Source: an uncultured Cohaesibacter sp. (GTDB taxonomy: Bacteria; Pseudomonadota; Alphaproteobacteria; Rhizobiales; Cohaesibacteraceae). Taken from it: a stretch of DNA of 64,000 nt. Position numbers and translations under genes: made by a program. The stretch is taken from contig NZ_OY781091.1 in the NCBI RefSeq assembly GCF_963676275.1, forward strand, positions 1,714,775 through 1,778,774. The letters are read 5' to 3'. Within the stretch, counting starts at the first letter, position 1. Every line of letters begins with the position of its first letter. This document shows positions 16,479-25,786 of the stretch, in pieces. Under the pieces are notes generated by a model. The model was not told the DNA's origin. It did no database searches and worked only from the letters and a program-made list of their open reading frames with translations.

Positions 16479-18020
16479 ATGGATACTCTTTCGTCTCTTG
16501 CAGACGGCTTCGTGATTGCGATGACCTTTCAGAATCTCATCCTTGCGCTGCTTGGGTGTTTTCTGGGAACCATCATGGGCGCCTTGCCCGGCCTTGGCCC
16601 GTCAAACGGGGTCGCGATCCTCATTCCTCTGGCCTTTTCACTGGGGCTGGGTGCAACGCCATCGCTCATCCTGCTGACATCGGTCTATTATGGGGCGATG
16701 TATGGTGGACGTATTTCCTCCATCCTGCTGAACATCCCCGGTGATGCTCCCGCCCTGATGACCTGTCTTGATGGCTATCCCATGGCGCGCAATGGTCGTG
16801 GTGGTGAAGCTCTGGCGCTGTCCGGCTTTGCTTCCTTCATCGGTTCTTTCCTTGCCACCTGGGGGCTGGTGCTGCTGGCACCACAGCTGGTCAAGATCGC
16901 GCTGGCCTTCGGACCGGCCGAATATTTCGCACTCTTCGCGCTGGCCTTTGCCACGTTGGGTGGGGTGTCGTCGACCAATCAGGCAAAATCCGCTTTTGCC
17001 GCAATGATCGGTCTTGGCCTTGCCATGGTCGGCGTGGATACCCAGACCGGCGTGCCGCGCTTCACATTCGGTATCGTGCATTTCTATGACGGTATCGACT
17101 TCCTCGTTGCCATTGTCGGTCTGTTTGCGATTTCAGAAGTCTTCATCTTCATCGAAAATCGCCATGGCGATGCCGATGCGAGCAACCACAAGGTTGAGCT
17201 TGGCCGTCTGACGCCAACGATGAAAACCTTCTGGGGCAGTTTCCCCTCAATCATCCGGACCAGTATCGTCGGCTTCATCGCCGGTGTCCTGCCCGGTGCC
17301 GGTGCCTCTCTGGGGTCCTTCATTTCCTATTCCATGGAAAAGCGCCTGCTGGACAAGAATGGCACCTTCGGCAAGGGGGATCCGCGCGGTGTTGCCGCTC
17401 CTGAAGCTGGCAACAATGCCGCCGCCGGTGGTGCGCTGGTGCCCATGCTGGCGCTCGGTGTTCCCGGCTCGGGTACAACTGCCGTGCTGCTGGCCGTGTT
17501 GCTTGCGCTCAATATCACTCCCGGTCCGTTGCTCTTTGCCAACAATCCGGATGTGGTCTGGGGCCTGATCGCTGCCCTGTTCATCGGCAACTTTATCCTG
17601 CTGCTGCTCAACATTCCCTTCGTTGGCATCTTCATTCGCGTGCTGCTGGTGCCGCCGCGCATCCTGATGCCAATCGTGGCGATGGTCAGCTTCGTTGGGA
17701 TTTACGGTATTGCCGGTTCCAGCTTCGATCTGCTGATCATGGTGGCCTTCGGTGCTGTTGGCTGGCTGTTCAGAAAACTTGATGTACCGCTTGTTCCGGT
17801 CATTCTGGGCGTGCTGCTGGGCAACAATATGGAAAGCAACCTGCGCCGCGCCATCACCATTTCCGATGGTGACTGGTCGGTCCTGTTTGCCAGCCCGCTG
17901 GCGATCACCCTCTGGGCGATTTCGATCATCGGCTTCGTATTGCCGATCTTCGTGAGCCGCTTCATGCCCAAGAAACCAAAGCCGGTTTCGGATGCCGCAG
18001 CAGAGGAAGTGTCCAATTAG
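16479..18020 (+). CDS. tctA: TctA: large membrane subunit of tripartite tricarboxylate transporter
   Basis: 513 residues, about 11-12 spans. GALPGLGPSNGVAILIPLAF near the N-terminus and the repeated GVLPGAGASLGSFISY in the second half are the paired TctA motifs that mark the inverted-repeat core. AALFIGNFILLLLNIPFVGIF is another conserved segment. It couples carboxylate uptake to a cation gradient, unlike ABC systems. The gene is followed by a 476-base gap carrying a long inverted repeat and then the cit genes. Confidence 0.94.
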   Translation: MDTLSSLADGFVIAMTFQNLILALLGCFLGTIMGALPGLGPSNGVAILIPLAFSLGLGATPSLILLTSVYYGAMYGGRISSILLNIPGDAPALMTCLDGYPMARNGRGGEALALSGFASFIGSFLATWGLVLLAPQLVKIALAFGPAEYFALFALAFATLGGVSSTNQAKSAFAAMIGLGLAMVGVDTQTGVPRFTFGIVHFYDGIDFLVAIVGLFAISEVFIFIENRHGDADASNHKVELGRLTPTMKTFWGSFPSIIRTSIVGFIAGVLPGAGASLGSFISYSMEKRLLDKNGTFGKGDPRGVAAPEAGNNAAAGGALVPMLALGVPGSGTTAVLLAVLLALNITPGPLLFANNPDVVWGLIAALFIGNFILLLLNIPFVGIFIRVLLVPPRILMPIVAMVSFVGIYGIAGSSFDLLIMVAFGAVGWLFRKLDVPLVPVILGVLLGNNMESNLRRAITISDGDWSVLFASPLAITLWAISIIGFVLPIFVSRFMPKKPKPVSDAAAEEVSN

Positions 18021-18496
18021 GATCAAGCCGCATAACCCGGTTCGCTCATAAAGCAAGAAAAGTTCCATAAGAGCGAACCGGGTTATGTTTCAAACATCGG
18101 ATGGACCAGCCCTTTGCAAGCTGGCCCAGCCGTAACAATCCCGAGACTGCAATCTCTCCGATTGTCCGATAAAATCACAGTTTTTTTACCCTAATTGACG
18201 GGTTTATGACTTTGGTCAGCGACATGACAGAAAAGTCGGATAAAAAGAGCGATTAAAATGATTGCCACTTCAAAGCCTTTTGCGGGCAGAAGTGAAAAAC
18301 CAGCAATCAAAGAGGGTGGATAAAACCGCAATCAACAAGGAATGAGAATATCCATTGTCATGGCCCGCATCTCTCAATATGTGGCAGTTTTCTGAAAGCT
18401 GGTATAGCCCTGCGCCGGAAAGGTCTGGCTTGTGTCGCTTTATGAATTCATGACGGTGTAAATTCTGATTGCTCAAACGGCTAGAGGAATGTGCTA
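18021..18496. other. Gap between tctA and citC with a perfect 17-bp inverted repeat
   Basis: No gene is seen. Perfect 17-bp arms lie at 18031-18047 and 18071-18087 (first arm starts CATAACCCGGTTCG) with a 23-nt A-rich loop, followed by TTT. It starts 10 bases after the tctA stop, so it most likely ends or attenuates the tct transcript and lets the cit genes be expressed at a different level. The remaining ~400 bases are AT-richer and could hold a separate citC promoter, which I could not place with confidence. Confidence 0.55.
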
Positions 18497-19525
18497 GTGA
18501 GCGACGGATTGGAATTCTTGACGGTTGAACCGGCCTCTGACCCCGTGGCGCGAAGAGAAATCGTTGATCTGTTGGCCCGATGCGGCCTTGATTACGAGAA
18601 GCATATCGAATTCTTCGTGACGGCCCGACAGGAAGGGCGACTGGTCGCCTGTGCCGGTTTCGAGAAGGGCATCATCAAGGATGTTGCCATATGTCAAACG
18701 CTGAGAGGCAGTTCAATCAGTCTCCGGCTGGTCAGCGAGGTGACCTATCTCGCCCACAGTCAGGGATATCAAATTCTCTTCGTATATACCGAGCCCCATA
18801 ATGCGGATTTCTTTCTGGGCTGTGGCTTCTATCCGCTGGTCGAGGTGCCCGGGCAGACGGCTCTTCTGGAAAATACACCAGTCGGTATCAAGAATTATTG
18901 CGCCTCGCTGGCGCGACAGAAGGTTGAGGGCGACAAGATCGGCTGTGTGGTGGCCAACGCCAATCCCTTCACATTGGGTCATCTCTATCTGATCACGGAA
19001 GCTGCCAAGGCCTGCGACTGGCTGCATCTGTTCATCGTCAAGGAAGATGCCTCTCTCTTTTCCTATCATGACCGCTTCAGGCTGGCCCGGGAAATGACGA
19101 AAGACATTCCCAATCTGACCCTGCATGAAGGCTCGAAATATATGGTTTCGCGGGCAACCTTTCCCGCCTATTTCTTCAAGGACAAGGGCATGGTCGGGCA
19201 ATGCCGAACCGCCGTCGACCTGTTGCTGTTCCGCAAATATATCGCCCCCGCACTCGGGGTGACCCACCGTTTCGTCGGCACGGAACCCTTCTGTGACACG
19301 ACGCGCAAATATAACAATGACATGAAATTCTGGCTGCAGGAGCCAAGCTCGTTCGCCCATCCGATCGATGTGGTCGAACTGGAGCGGACCCAGCGCAGCG
19401 GCATCGCGGTTTCTGCCTCGCAGGTACGCCGACTGCTGGCGGCCGGCAATTTCGAGAAAATCAAGGAATTCGTGCCGAAGCCGACCTTCGAACTCATCAT
19501 GAATAAATATGCCACATCAGTTTGA
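18497..19525 (+). CDS. citC: CitC: [citrate (pro-3S)-lyase] ligase
   Basis: 342 residues. The N-terminal ~130 residues are a GNAT-like domain and the C-terminal half is a nucleotidyltransferase with ANANPFTLGHLYL, the HxGH-type ATP site. The enzyme acetylates the prosthetic group on CitD using ATP and acetate, turning inactive citrate lyase on. I chose the second of two in-frame GTG codons (18497) because AGAGGA is too close to the first (18491). It heads the citCDEFGX operon. Confidence 0.92.
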   Translation: MSDGLEFLTVEPASDPVARREIVDLLARCGLDYEKHIEFFVTARQEGRLVACAGFEKGIIKDVAICQTLRGSSISLRLVSEVTYLAHSQGYQILFVYTEPHNADFFLGCGFYPLVEVPGQTALLENTPVGIKNYCASLARQKVEGDKIGCVVANANPFTLGHLYLITEAAKACDWLHLFIVKEDASLFSYHDRFRLAREMTKDIPNLTLHEGSKYMVSRATFPAYFFKDKGMVGQCRTAVDLLLFRKYIAPALGVTHRFVGTEPFCDTTRKYNNDMKFWLQEPSSFAHPIDVVELERTQRSGIAVSASQVRRLLAAGNFEKIKEFVPKPTFELIMNKYATSV

Positions 19526-19583
19526 CAGCTGACGGCCTGTCGCCGCCAAGCGTGCCAGCGATATGAAATCAAAGGAGCGAAAC

Positions 19584-19880
19584 ATGCAGATCATACAGGA
19601 GGCGTTGGCGGGGACACTCGAATCGAGCGATCTCTTCGTCAGGGTCTCTCCCTCAGAAGGGCCGCTTGAATTGATCCTGAACAGTGAAGTTCAGAATCAG
19701 TTTGGCGACCAGATCAGAAAGGTCGTTCAGGAGACCTTCGAGAAACTCGGCGTTACGGAAGGTGCGACCGTCATCATCGAAGACAAGGGCGCGCTGGATT
19801 GCGTCATTGAAGCCCGCGTTGAAGCTGCTCTGCTCAGAGCCGCCGGAGATCAGGCTGTTAAGTGGGAGGCCCTGTCATGA
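19584..19880 (+). CDS. citD: CitD: citrate lyase acyl carrier protein (gamma subunit)
   Basis: 98 residues with [16 protein letters not shown] at the N-terminus; Ser14 in this motif matches the serine that carries the 2'-(5''-triphosphoribosyl)-3'-dephospho-CoA arm in characterised CitD proteins. AAAGGAG lies upstream of the ATG. The gene overlaps citE by 4 bases (ATGA), ensuring coupled translation of the carrier and lyase subunits. Confidence 0.95.
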   Translation: MQIIQEALAGTLESSDLFVRVSPSEGPLELILNSEVQNQFGDQIRKVVQETFEKLGVTEGATVIIEDKGALDCVIEARVEAALLRAAGDQAVKWEALS

Positions 19881-20749
19881 CCTTGCGTCGTTCCATGTTG
19901 TTCATTCCCGGCTCGAATGCGGCAATGATTTCAACCGCCTTCGTCTTCAAGCCGGATTCGGTCATGTTTGACCTTGAAGATGCCGTGTCCCTGCGTGAAA
20001 AGGATGCTGCCCGGCTGCTCGTTTATCACACGCTCCGATCCTCGCTCTATGATGGCATCGAGCGCGTGGTGCGTATCAATCCGCTGTCCACGCCTTTCGG
20101 CAGGGATGATCTCGAGGCCGCCGTGCGTGGCGGCGCCGACGTCATTCGTCTGCCCAAGACCGAGACCGCCGATGATGTCAGGGAGCTGGAAGCCTGCGTT
20201 GAGGAAATAGAGCGCAAATGCGGCCGTGAAGTCGGCTCGACCCTGCTGATGGCGGCCATTGAATCCGCATCCGGTGTCATCAATGCGGTGGCGATTGCCA
20301 ATGCATCTGAACGGCTGATGGGCATCGCTCTGGCTGGCTTTGACTATGTCGTTGATATGCAGACCGAGCGCGGTGATGGCTCCGAGCTTTTCTATGCCCG
20401 CTGTGCCGTGCTTCATGCTGCCCGCGCCGCCAAGATCGACGCCTTCGACGTGGTCTTTTCCGACATCAACAATGAGGAAGGCTTCCTCAAGGAAGTGGAT
20501 GTCATCAAGCGGCTTGGTTTCAACGGCAAGTCACTGATCAACCCGCGCCAGATCGAGCTGCTGCACAATGCCTATGCGCCGACGCAGGAAGATGTCGATT
20601 ATGCAAACCGCGTGGTCGCTGCCGCCGAAAAGGCCGAGTCCGAAGGGCTGGGCGTCATTTCGCTCAATGGCAAGATGATCGACGCGCCAATCGTGGACAG
20701 CGCCAAGCGGGTTCTGAGCCGTGCTCAGGCCTCCGGCGTCAGACGATAG
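19877..20749 (+). CDS. citE: CitE: citrate lyase beta subunit (citryl-ACP lyase)
   Basis: 290 residues of the HpcH/HpaI aldolase-like TIM-barrel fold. [13 protein letters not shown] at the N-terminus, [13 protein letters not shown] (acidic Mg site) and [14 protein letters not shown] are family hallmarks. It cleaves citryl-ACP to oxaloacetate and acetyl-ACP. Translation is coupled to citD by an ATGA overlap and citF follows after 12 bases. Confidence 0.95.
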   Translation: MTLRRSMLFIPGSNAAMISTAFVFKPDSVMFDLEDAVSLREKDAARLLVYHTLRSSLYDGIERVVRINPLSTPFGRDDLEAAVRGGADVIRLPKTETADDVRELEACVEEIERKCGREVGSTLLMAAIESASGVINAVAIANASERLMGIALAGFDYVVDMQTERGDGSELFYARCAVLHAARAAKIDAFDVVFSDINNEEGFLKEVDVIKRLGFNGKSLINPRQIELLHNAYAPTQEDVDYANRVVAAAEKAESEGLGVISLNGKMIDAPIVDSAKRVLSRAQASGVRR

Positions 20750-20761
20750 GGAGCGCGAGAG

Positions 20762-22282
20762 ATGGACAAGAACAATCAATCGGCTCCAGGGAGGAGCGAG
20801 AAGGTGACTGAACCGGAACTGTTTCAGGGCTTTGCAGCCAAAAATCCCTATCTGGCCGATCCGGTGGCAAAGCTGGACCGCAAGCTGGTCGACACGGTTC
20901 AGGAAGCCGTGCGCCGCGTGGGCCTCAAGGATGGCATGACCATTTCCTTCCATCACGCCTATCGTGAGGGTGACAAGGTCATCAATATGGTCGTCGAGAT
21001 TCTGGCCGATATGGGCTTCAGGGATCTGACGCTGGCTTCTTCTTCGCTGGTTTCGGCCAATGCGCCGCTGATCGAGCATATCAGGAATGGCGTGATCCGG
21101 AAAATCTACACCTCCGGCATGCGCGGCAAGCTGGCCGATGCGATTTCCCACGGCCTGATGGATGAGCCGATCACCGTCCATTCCCATGGCGGTCGCTGTG
21201 CGCTCATCGAAACGGGCGAAATCAACATCGACGTTGCCTTCATCGGTGTGTCGGCCTGTGATGCCTATGGCAATGCCAACGGCTTTTCCGGGCGCTCCCG
21301 TTGCGGCTCGCTCGGCTATGCCATGGTGGATGCCCACTTCGCGAAGAATGTCATCATGCTGACCGAGGAAATCGTCGATTATCCGAACGCACCGGCCAGC
21401 ATCCGGCAGGATCAGGTCGACTGGATCGTTCAGGTTGACGAAGTTGGCGATCCGGCCAAGATTTCGGTTGGTGCTGCCCGCGCCACGACCAACCCGCGCG
21501 AATTGCTGATCGCCCGCCTGTCCGCCGAAGTGATGGAATATGGCGGCTATTTCAAGGATGGATTTTCCATGCAGACCGGAACCGGCGGCTCGTCCACGGC
21601 AACGGTGCGCTTTCTTGAAGACCGCATGCGGCATCTCGACATCAAGGCCAAATGGGCACTTGGCGGCCAGACCGGTGGCATGGTCGATCTGCACAACAAG
21701 GGCTTGATCGGCACCTTGCTCGACACCCAGAGCTTTGATGCAGTCGCTGCCCGTTCGCTGGAATCCTCGCCCAATCATGTCGAAATTTCCGCCCATTATT
21801 ATGCCAGCCCGATGTCCAAGGGGGCCGTGGTGGATCGGCTCGACATGGTCATTCTGTCGGCTCTGGAGATCGACCTTGATTTCAACGTCAATGTGCTGAC
21901 CGGTTCTGATGGGGTCATGCGCGGTGCGTCCGGTGGTCATTGCGATACCGCCGCAGGTGCCAAGCTCTCCATCGTTGCTGCACCGCTCATCCGCTCGCGC
22001 ATTCCCACTGTGGTCAAGAATGTCACCACGCGGGTAACGCCGGGTGAGACGGTCGGTGTGCTGGTGACCGATCACGGCATCGCCGTCAATCCGAACCGCC
22101 CTGACGTTGCCGAACGCCTGAAAGCGGCCAATCTGCCGGTCCGTTCCATCGAGGAACTGTATCAGCGGGCCATTTCGATCACCGGTGAACCCAAACCTAT
22201 CGAGTTTCTCGACAAGGTGGTGGGCATCGTGCGCTATCGAGATGGCACAGTGATCGACACCGTCCGTCAGGTCGCCAAATGA
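20762..22282 (+). CDS. citF: CitF: citrate lyase alpha subunit (citrate:acetyl-ACP transferase)
   Basis: 506 residues, the usual length. Family segments include SFHHAYREGDKVINMVV, VHSHGGRCALIETGEI, ACDAYGNANGFSG and TGTGGSSTATVRFLEDRM. It transfers the ACP arm from acetate to citrate, making citryl-ACP for CitE. GGAGCGCGAG precedes the ATG. The stop overlaps the citG start by 4 bases. With CitD and CitE it forms the full lyase complex. Confidence 0.95.
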   Translation: MDKNNQSAPGRSEKVTEPELFQGFAAKNPYLADPVAKLDRKLVDTVQEAVRRVGLKDGMTISFHHAYREGDKVINMVVEILADMGFRDLTLASSSLVSANAPLIEHIRNGVIRKIYTSGMRGKLADAISHGLMDEPITVHSHGGRCALIETGEINIDVAFIGVSACDAYGNANGFSGRSRCGSLGYAMVDAHFAKNVIMLTEEIVDYPNAPASIRQDQVDWIVQVDEVGDPAKISVGAARATTNPRELLIARLSAEVMEYGGYFKDGFSMQTGTGGSSTATVRFLEDRMRHLDIKAKWALGGQTGGMVDLHNKGLIGTLLDTQSFDAVAARSLESSPNHVEISAHYYASPMSKGAVVDRLDMVILSALEIDLDFNVNVLTGSDGVMRGASGGHCDTAAGAKLSIVAAPLIRSRIPTVVKNVTTRVTPGETVGVLVTDHGIAVNPNRPDVAERLKAANLPVRSIEELYQRAISITGEPKPIEFLDKVVGIVRYRDGTVIDTVRQVAK

Positions 22283-23322
22283 CGACAGGGCCTTGCATGG
22301 ATGAGAATGGCAGTGAGGGCAGGAATGAGCCGGAGGCTTCCCGGCCCTCGGCCGATCTGTCTGTCGGGCAGGGGGATGCCTTTCCTTTCCTGCCCGAAGC
22401 GACAGGCTCCGCGCCCGAGAAGCAGGCGCTTGATCGCCTGGAGCCTGCCGCGCAAGCCATCTGGCTTGGCGATCTCGTTCATGAAGCGCTCGTCTGCGAG
22501 GCCACCCTGACGCCAAAGCCCGGGCTGGTCGATGCCAGCAACAGCGGCTCTCACAAGGATATGTCGCTGGCGACTTTCATTGCCAGTGCCAAGGCGCTTC
22601 GCCCGCTTTTTCCCGGCTTCGTCAAGGCCGGGATGCAAGCGGCCGATGATGCTGCCCCCATGGCGCTGCTGCCTCTGCGCAGTCATGGTCTGATCTGCGA
22701 ACAGGCCATGCATGAGGCAACCGGCGGGGTCAATACCCACAAGGGGGGGATTTTCGCCTTTGGCCTGCTGCTCGGTGCCGCCGGTCGCCTGCTTGCGCGT
22801 AAGGATGCGCTCACGGTTTCATCCCTTTGTGGAGAGGCTGCCTCTTTGGTGCAAGGGCTTGTCAAAAGCGAACTGGCTGGCAAGCCGAAAACCGCCAACA
22901 CCGCCGGGGAATATATTTTCCGCCGCTATGGCCTGACCGGTGCAAGGGGAGAGGCCGAAAGCGGCTTTGCTCTGGTGCGCCAATATTCTCTTCCTGCCTT
23001 TCTGGCCGCAAGGCAGGCGGGTCTGGACAGGGAGACCGCACTGCTGGCCGCTTTGCTGGAGCTGCTCATACGCAACCGCGACACAAATCTCGTTGCCCGT
23101 GGAGGCATGGAGGGGCTGTTTTTCGTTCGCAGGGAAGCCCAGCAGCTCAAGCAGTTGGGCGGGGCCTTCGCTCCGGATTTTCTCGCCCGTCTAAGCGCCA
23201 TGGATGAGGCTCTCATCGCCCGCAATCTCAGCCCGGGAGGCAGCGCCGATCTATTGGCCGTGACCCTGTTTCTCTCGCGCATTGACGAAATCGGGCAACC
23301 CGACAGCGGAGAGGCTCCATGA
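22279..23322 (+). CDS. citG: CitG: triphosphoribosyl-dephospho-CoA synthase
   Basis: 347 residues. The core from about residue 58 carries the CitG motifs ATLTPKPGLVDASNSGSHKD, SHGLICEQAMHEATGGVNTHKG and LLELLIRNRDTNLVARGG. It makes the CitD prosthetic group precursor from ATP and dephospho-CoA. Residues 1-57 are a Ser/Pro/Gly-rich extension not expected in the ~290-residue family; translation may instead begin at an internal ATG (for example residue 7), but the ATGA overlap with citF favours the long form. citX follows with another 4-base overlap. Confidence 0.9.
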   Translation: MTTGPCMDENGSEGRNEPEASRPSADLSVGQGDAFPFLPEATGSAPEKQALDRLEPAAQAIWLGDLVHEALVCEATLTPKPGLVDASNSGSHKDMSLATFIASAKALRPLFPGFVKAGMQAADDAAPMALLPLRSHGLICEQAMHEATGGVNTHKGGIFAFGLLLGAAGRLLARKDALTVSSLCGEAASLVQGLVKSELAGKPKTANTAGEYIFRRYGLTGARGEAESGFALVRQYSLPAFLAARQAGLDRETALLAALLELLIRNRDTNLVARGGMEGLFFVRREAQQLKQLGGAFAPDFLARLSAMDEALIARNLSPGGSADLLAVTLFLSRIDEIGQPDSGEAP

Positions 23323-23861
23323 CCGATAGCCGATGGAGCGAGGGGCAGGAGGTGAGCCTTGGGCAAATGCTTGCCGCCAGAGAGATGCGTGTAAGGCGTC
23401 GTCAGGAGGCTCTGGACCGCTATTGCCAGCCCACGATAACGCTTAGCGTCGTCATGCCCGGCGCGGTCAAACTGAGCGCGATGACCAGAGCAATTGCCGC
23501 CGAGGCCAATCGCGCCATCAGCTTAAAACTCCGAGATACTGGCTGGGATTATCGTCAGCTCTGGTCGGCAGAAGAGATTTCCGGGCTGGAAGCACTCTAT
23601 ACGGTGGCATGTCCGCCTGACCAGCTCAAACGGGCGATGGTCGAGTTGGAGGAAGGTCACAAGCTGGGGCGACTTTGGGATCTGGATGTGCATGCCTGCG
23701 ATGGCAAGGGGATTTCCCGCAAGGATCTGGATCTGCCACCGCGTTCTTGCCTTGTCTGCGATGAGCCGGCTCATGCCTGCGCCAGATCACGCGCGCATCA
23801 ACTGACCGAAATTCTCACGGTCATGGAACATACTGTCCGCAGCTTCCGGGGGGATGAATAG
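23319..23861 (+). CDS. citX: CitX: apo-citrate lyase phosphoribosyl-dephospho-CoA transferase
   Basis: 180 residues with LGQMLAAREMRVRRRQ at the N-terminus and HKLGRLWDLDVHACDGKGISR, the GRLWDxDV nucleotidyl-transfer motif. CLVCDEPAHACARSRAH is the conserved C-terminal Cys/His segment. It attaches the triphosphoribosyl-dephospho-CoA made by CitG to Ser14 of CitD. Unlike some enteric operons, where citX and citG are fused, here they are separate, overlapping genes. Confidence 0.93.
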   Translation: MTDSRWSEGQEVSLGQMLAAREMRVRRRQEALDRYCQPTITLSVVMPGAVKLSAMTRAIAAEANRAISLKLRDTGWDYRQLWSAEEISGLEALYTVACPPDQLKRAMVELEEGHKLGRLWDLDVHACDGKGISRKDLDLPPRSCLVCDEPAHACARSRAHQLTEILTVMEHTVRSFRGDE

Positions 23862-23878
23862 CGGAGCGCTCTGGATCA

Positions 23879-23996
23879 GCCGGAGAAAAGTGCCGGAGAA
23901 AAGTGCCGGAGAAAAGTGATTGTGATGGCAATGCGTTATGGAATATCGGCGCGATGCCAGCTTGCCCGGGAGGTGCCCGGGAGGAGCCCGAGAGGT
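23879..23996. repeat. Two adjacent short tandem repeat arrays after citX
   Basis: Three perfect copies of a 13-bp unit (GCCGGAGAAAAGT) occupy 23879-23917. Forty-six bases later, three copies of an 11-bp unit (GCCCGGGAGGT, the second ending in A, the third with one internal change) occupy 23964-23996. Both sit in the 245-base non-coding gap before the hydrolase gene. Neither unit length is a multiple of three. They look like replication-slippage arrays. Confidence 0.8.
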
Positions 23997-24106
23997 GATT
24001 GTACATCAAGCATGAGTTCGATCCCTCAAGCGGGAGTTGAAGATTGGCAGCATTGGGACTAGATTACCGATGCATTATTTGAAACGGTTTTTCATGGAGT
24101 CGCCTT

Positions 24107-24700
24107 TTGATTAGAAAATTGACAGATCCTGAGGTTCTTGCGGCTCTTGAAACACACGCGGAAGAGATCGATTTCATTCTGGTTCCCGGTTTCAAAAATA
24201 GCGGCCCGGAGCATTGGCAGAGCTTCTGGGAGCGGGAGGTCGAGATCTTCCACCGGATCGAACAAAGGCGCTGGGATCAGCGCGATATTGTCCTCTGGAT
24301 CGACGCCATTGGCAGGATGCTGACCAACAGGAAGCGCCCGGCCATTCTCATTGGCCATTCGCTCGGAGCGCTCGCCTCCGCCTGCGTCATCGCCAAGGGC
24401 GAGTTGAATGTGGTGGGCGGCATGTTTGTGGCTCCCGCCGAGCCCATGCGCTTTGCTGTTGAAGAGCGGGTCCCCCGCGACCCTCTGGACATTCCGACAG
24501 TTGTGGTTGCAAGCCACAATGACAAGCTTATTTCCTTTCCGCGCGCCAAGGGACTGGCCGATGACTGGGCGTCCGATTTCATTGATGTGGGAGAGGCCGG
24601 GCACATCAATTCCGAGGCTGGCTTTGGCCGCTGGCCCTATGGCCTGACGATCCTCAAGGATCTTGCCGATCGCATTGTCGCGCAGAAGGGCGATGCCTGA
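24107..24700 (+). CDS. RBBP9/YdeN-family alpha/beta serine hydrolase
   Basis: 197 residues. VPGFKNSGPEHWQSFWE near the N-terminus, the nucleophile elbow GHSLGA (Ser about residue 82) and the C-terminal GHINSEAGFGRWPYG with the catalytic His are typical of the small RBBP9/YdeN hydrolases. Substrate is unknown. The start is a TTG with GGAG 7 bases upstream; an overlapping ATG frame stops at once. Its stop codon TGA directly abuts the reverse-strand stop of the binding-protein gene, so the two convergent genes have no spacer. Any link to citrate use is only positional. Confidence 0.85.
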   Translation: MIRKLTDPEVLAALETHAEEIDFILVPGFKNSGPEHWQSFWEREVEIFHRIEQRRWDQRDIVLWIDAIGRMLTNRKRPAILIGHSLGALASACVIAKGELNVVGGMFVAPAEPMRFAVEERVPRDPLDIPTVVVASHNDKLISFPRAKGLADDWASDFIDVGEAGHINSEAGFGRWPYGLTILKDLADRIVAQKGDA

Positions 24701-25786
24701 TCACTGCTCCTCGGGCTGTTCAAACATATTTTGCCAGACCTCGAGGAAATTCCTCTTTTTCAGCGCATCCTGATAGGTCAATAGCCCAACCCCCATCTTG
24801 ATCGGCAAATAGGCATTGGTGGGGTCCTGCGGCAGATTGAGACGCCGCATATCCGGCGAAATGGGGATCAGCGAGGAAACCTCCGCCATTCTTTCCTGCC
24901 CAGCATCCGACAGCAAAAACTCCATAAAACGCTCAGCCTCACTCTTCTTGACCGAATATTTATAGATAAAGGCGGTGCGCGACATCACGATGGTGTAATC
25001 CTTGAACTGGAAAATGCCCAGATTGGGGTCCTGCGACGCCCGCTCCAGAGCATAGGTGCCTATGACATTATAGCCAAGGATGAGATCGCCGGACGCAACC
25101 GCATCCAATATGGCAGAGGTATAATCATAGGTGCGCATCTTGGCGCGGCTCAGGGATTCGATGACGCGGAAGATCCTGTCGCTCTGGATCGCATCCTGCG
25201 TGAAGAACAGATAACCAGCCCCCGAAGAAACCGCATCATAGGTGCCGACCTTACCTTCGAAAGTGGGAAGGTTGTTGACCAGCAGGTCGGCCAGATCAGC
25301 GTGGGTATTGGGCAGCGGATAGCCCTGAAACAGCTTCTTGTTATAGACCAGCACGATGGGTTCGTAGGTGAAACCGTAAAGCTCGTTGCGCCATTGCGCC
25401 CAGCTTGGGGTCGACCCGGCCCTGTCCTTGCTGAAGGGAGCCGCCAGCCCTTCATTGACCAGCTTGACCTGCAAATCCATAGCCGAACTGATCACCAGAT
25501 CAATGTCTGTGTCGCGCCGGTCACGGGCACTCAGAACATGCTCATACAAGGCGTTGGTCGTGATTTCATGATAGGCAACGGAGATATCCTGATTGGCCTG
25601 CTCGAAGGCGGCAACCAGCCTTTCGAAAGCGCTTGTATCAGTGGTGCCCCAGATATCGAGTTGGGTCTTGTCCTGCGCCGAGGCGTGCCGCACCACGACA
25701 AAGGTCAATAGCAGCGCCAAGGCAAGAAGGGCGATGATCCTGAGCCAGAGAGCTGTCGTGATAGTCCGGTGAGAGAATGGCATCAT
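24701..25786 (-). CDS. Orphan periplasmic binding protein of a two-component operon (FbpA-like)
   Basis: 361 residues with a membrane-targeting N-terminus (IIALLALALLLTFVVVRHASAQ) and the COG1840-type fold (LDIWGTTDTSAFERLVAAFEQ, YEPIVLVYNKKLF). No ABC permease or ATPase is nearby. The gene overlaps the histidine kinase by 4 bases (ATGA), so it is made together with the kinase and I infer that it presents a ligand, perhaps citrate, to the kinase periplasmic domain rather than serving transport. Two start ATGs are adjacent (25786 and 25783). Confidence 0.82.
   Translation of the reverse strand: MMPFSHRTITTALWLRIIALLALALLLTFVVVRHASAQDKTQLDIWGTTDTSAFERLVAAFEQANQDISVAYHEITTNALYEHVLSARDRRDTDIDLVISSAMDLQVKLVNEGLAAPFSKDRAGSTPSWAQWRNELYGFTYEPIVLVYNKKLFQGYPLPNTHADLADLLVNNLPTFEGKVGTYDAVSSGAGYLFFTQDAIQSDRIFRVIESLSRAKMRTYDYTSAILDAVASGDLILGYNVIGTYALERASQDPNLGIFQFKDYTIVMSRTAFIYKYSVKKSEAERFMEFLLSDAGQERMAEVSSLIPISPDMRRLNLPQDPTNAYLPIKMGVGLLTYQDALKKRNFLEVWQNMFEQPEEQ

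Noticed and set aside
20531-22516. 661-residue open frame on the minus strand opposite citE/citF/citG
   Set aside because: It is antisense to a convincing cit operon, shows no family motif, and such long frames arise opposite GC-rich genes with regular codon use.
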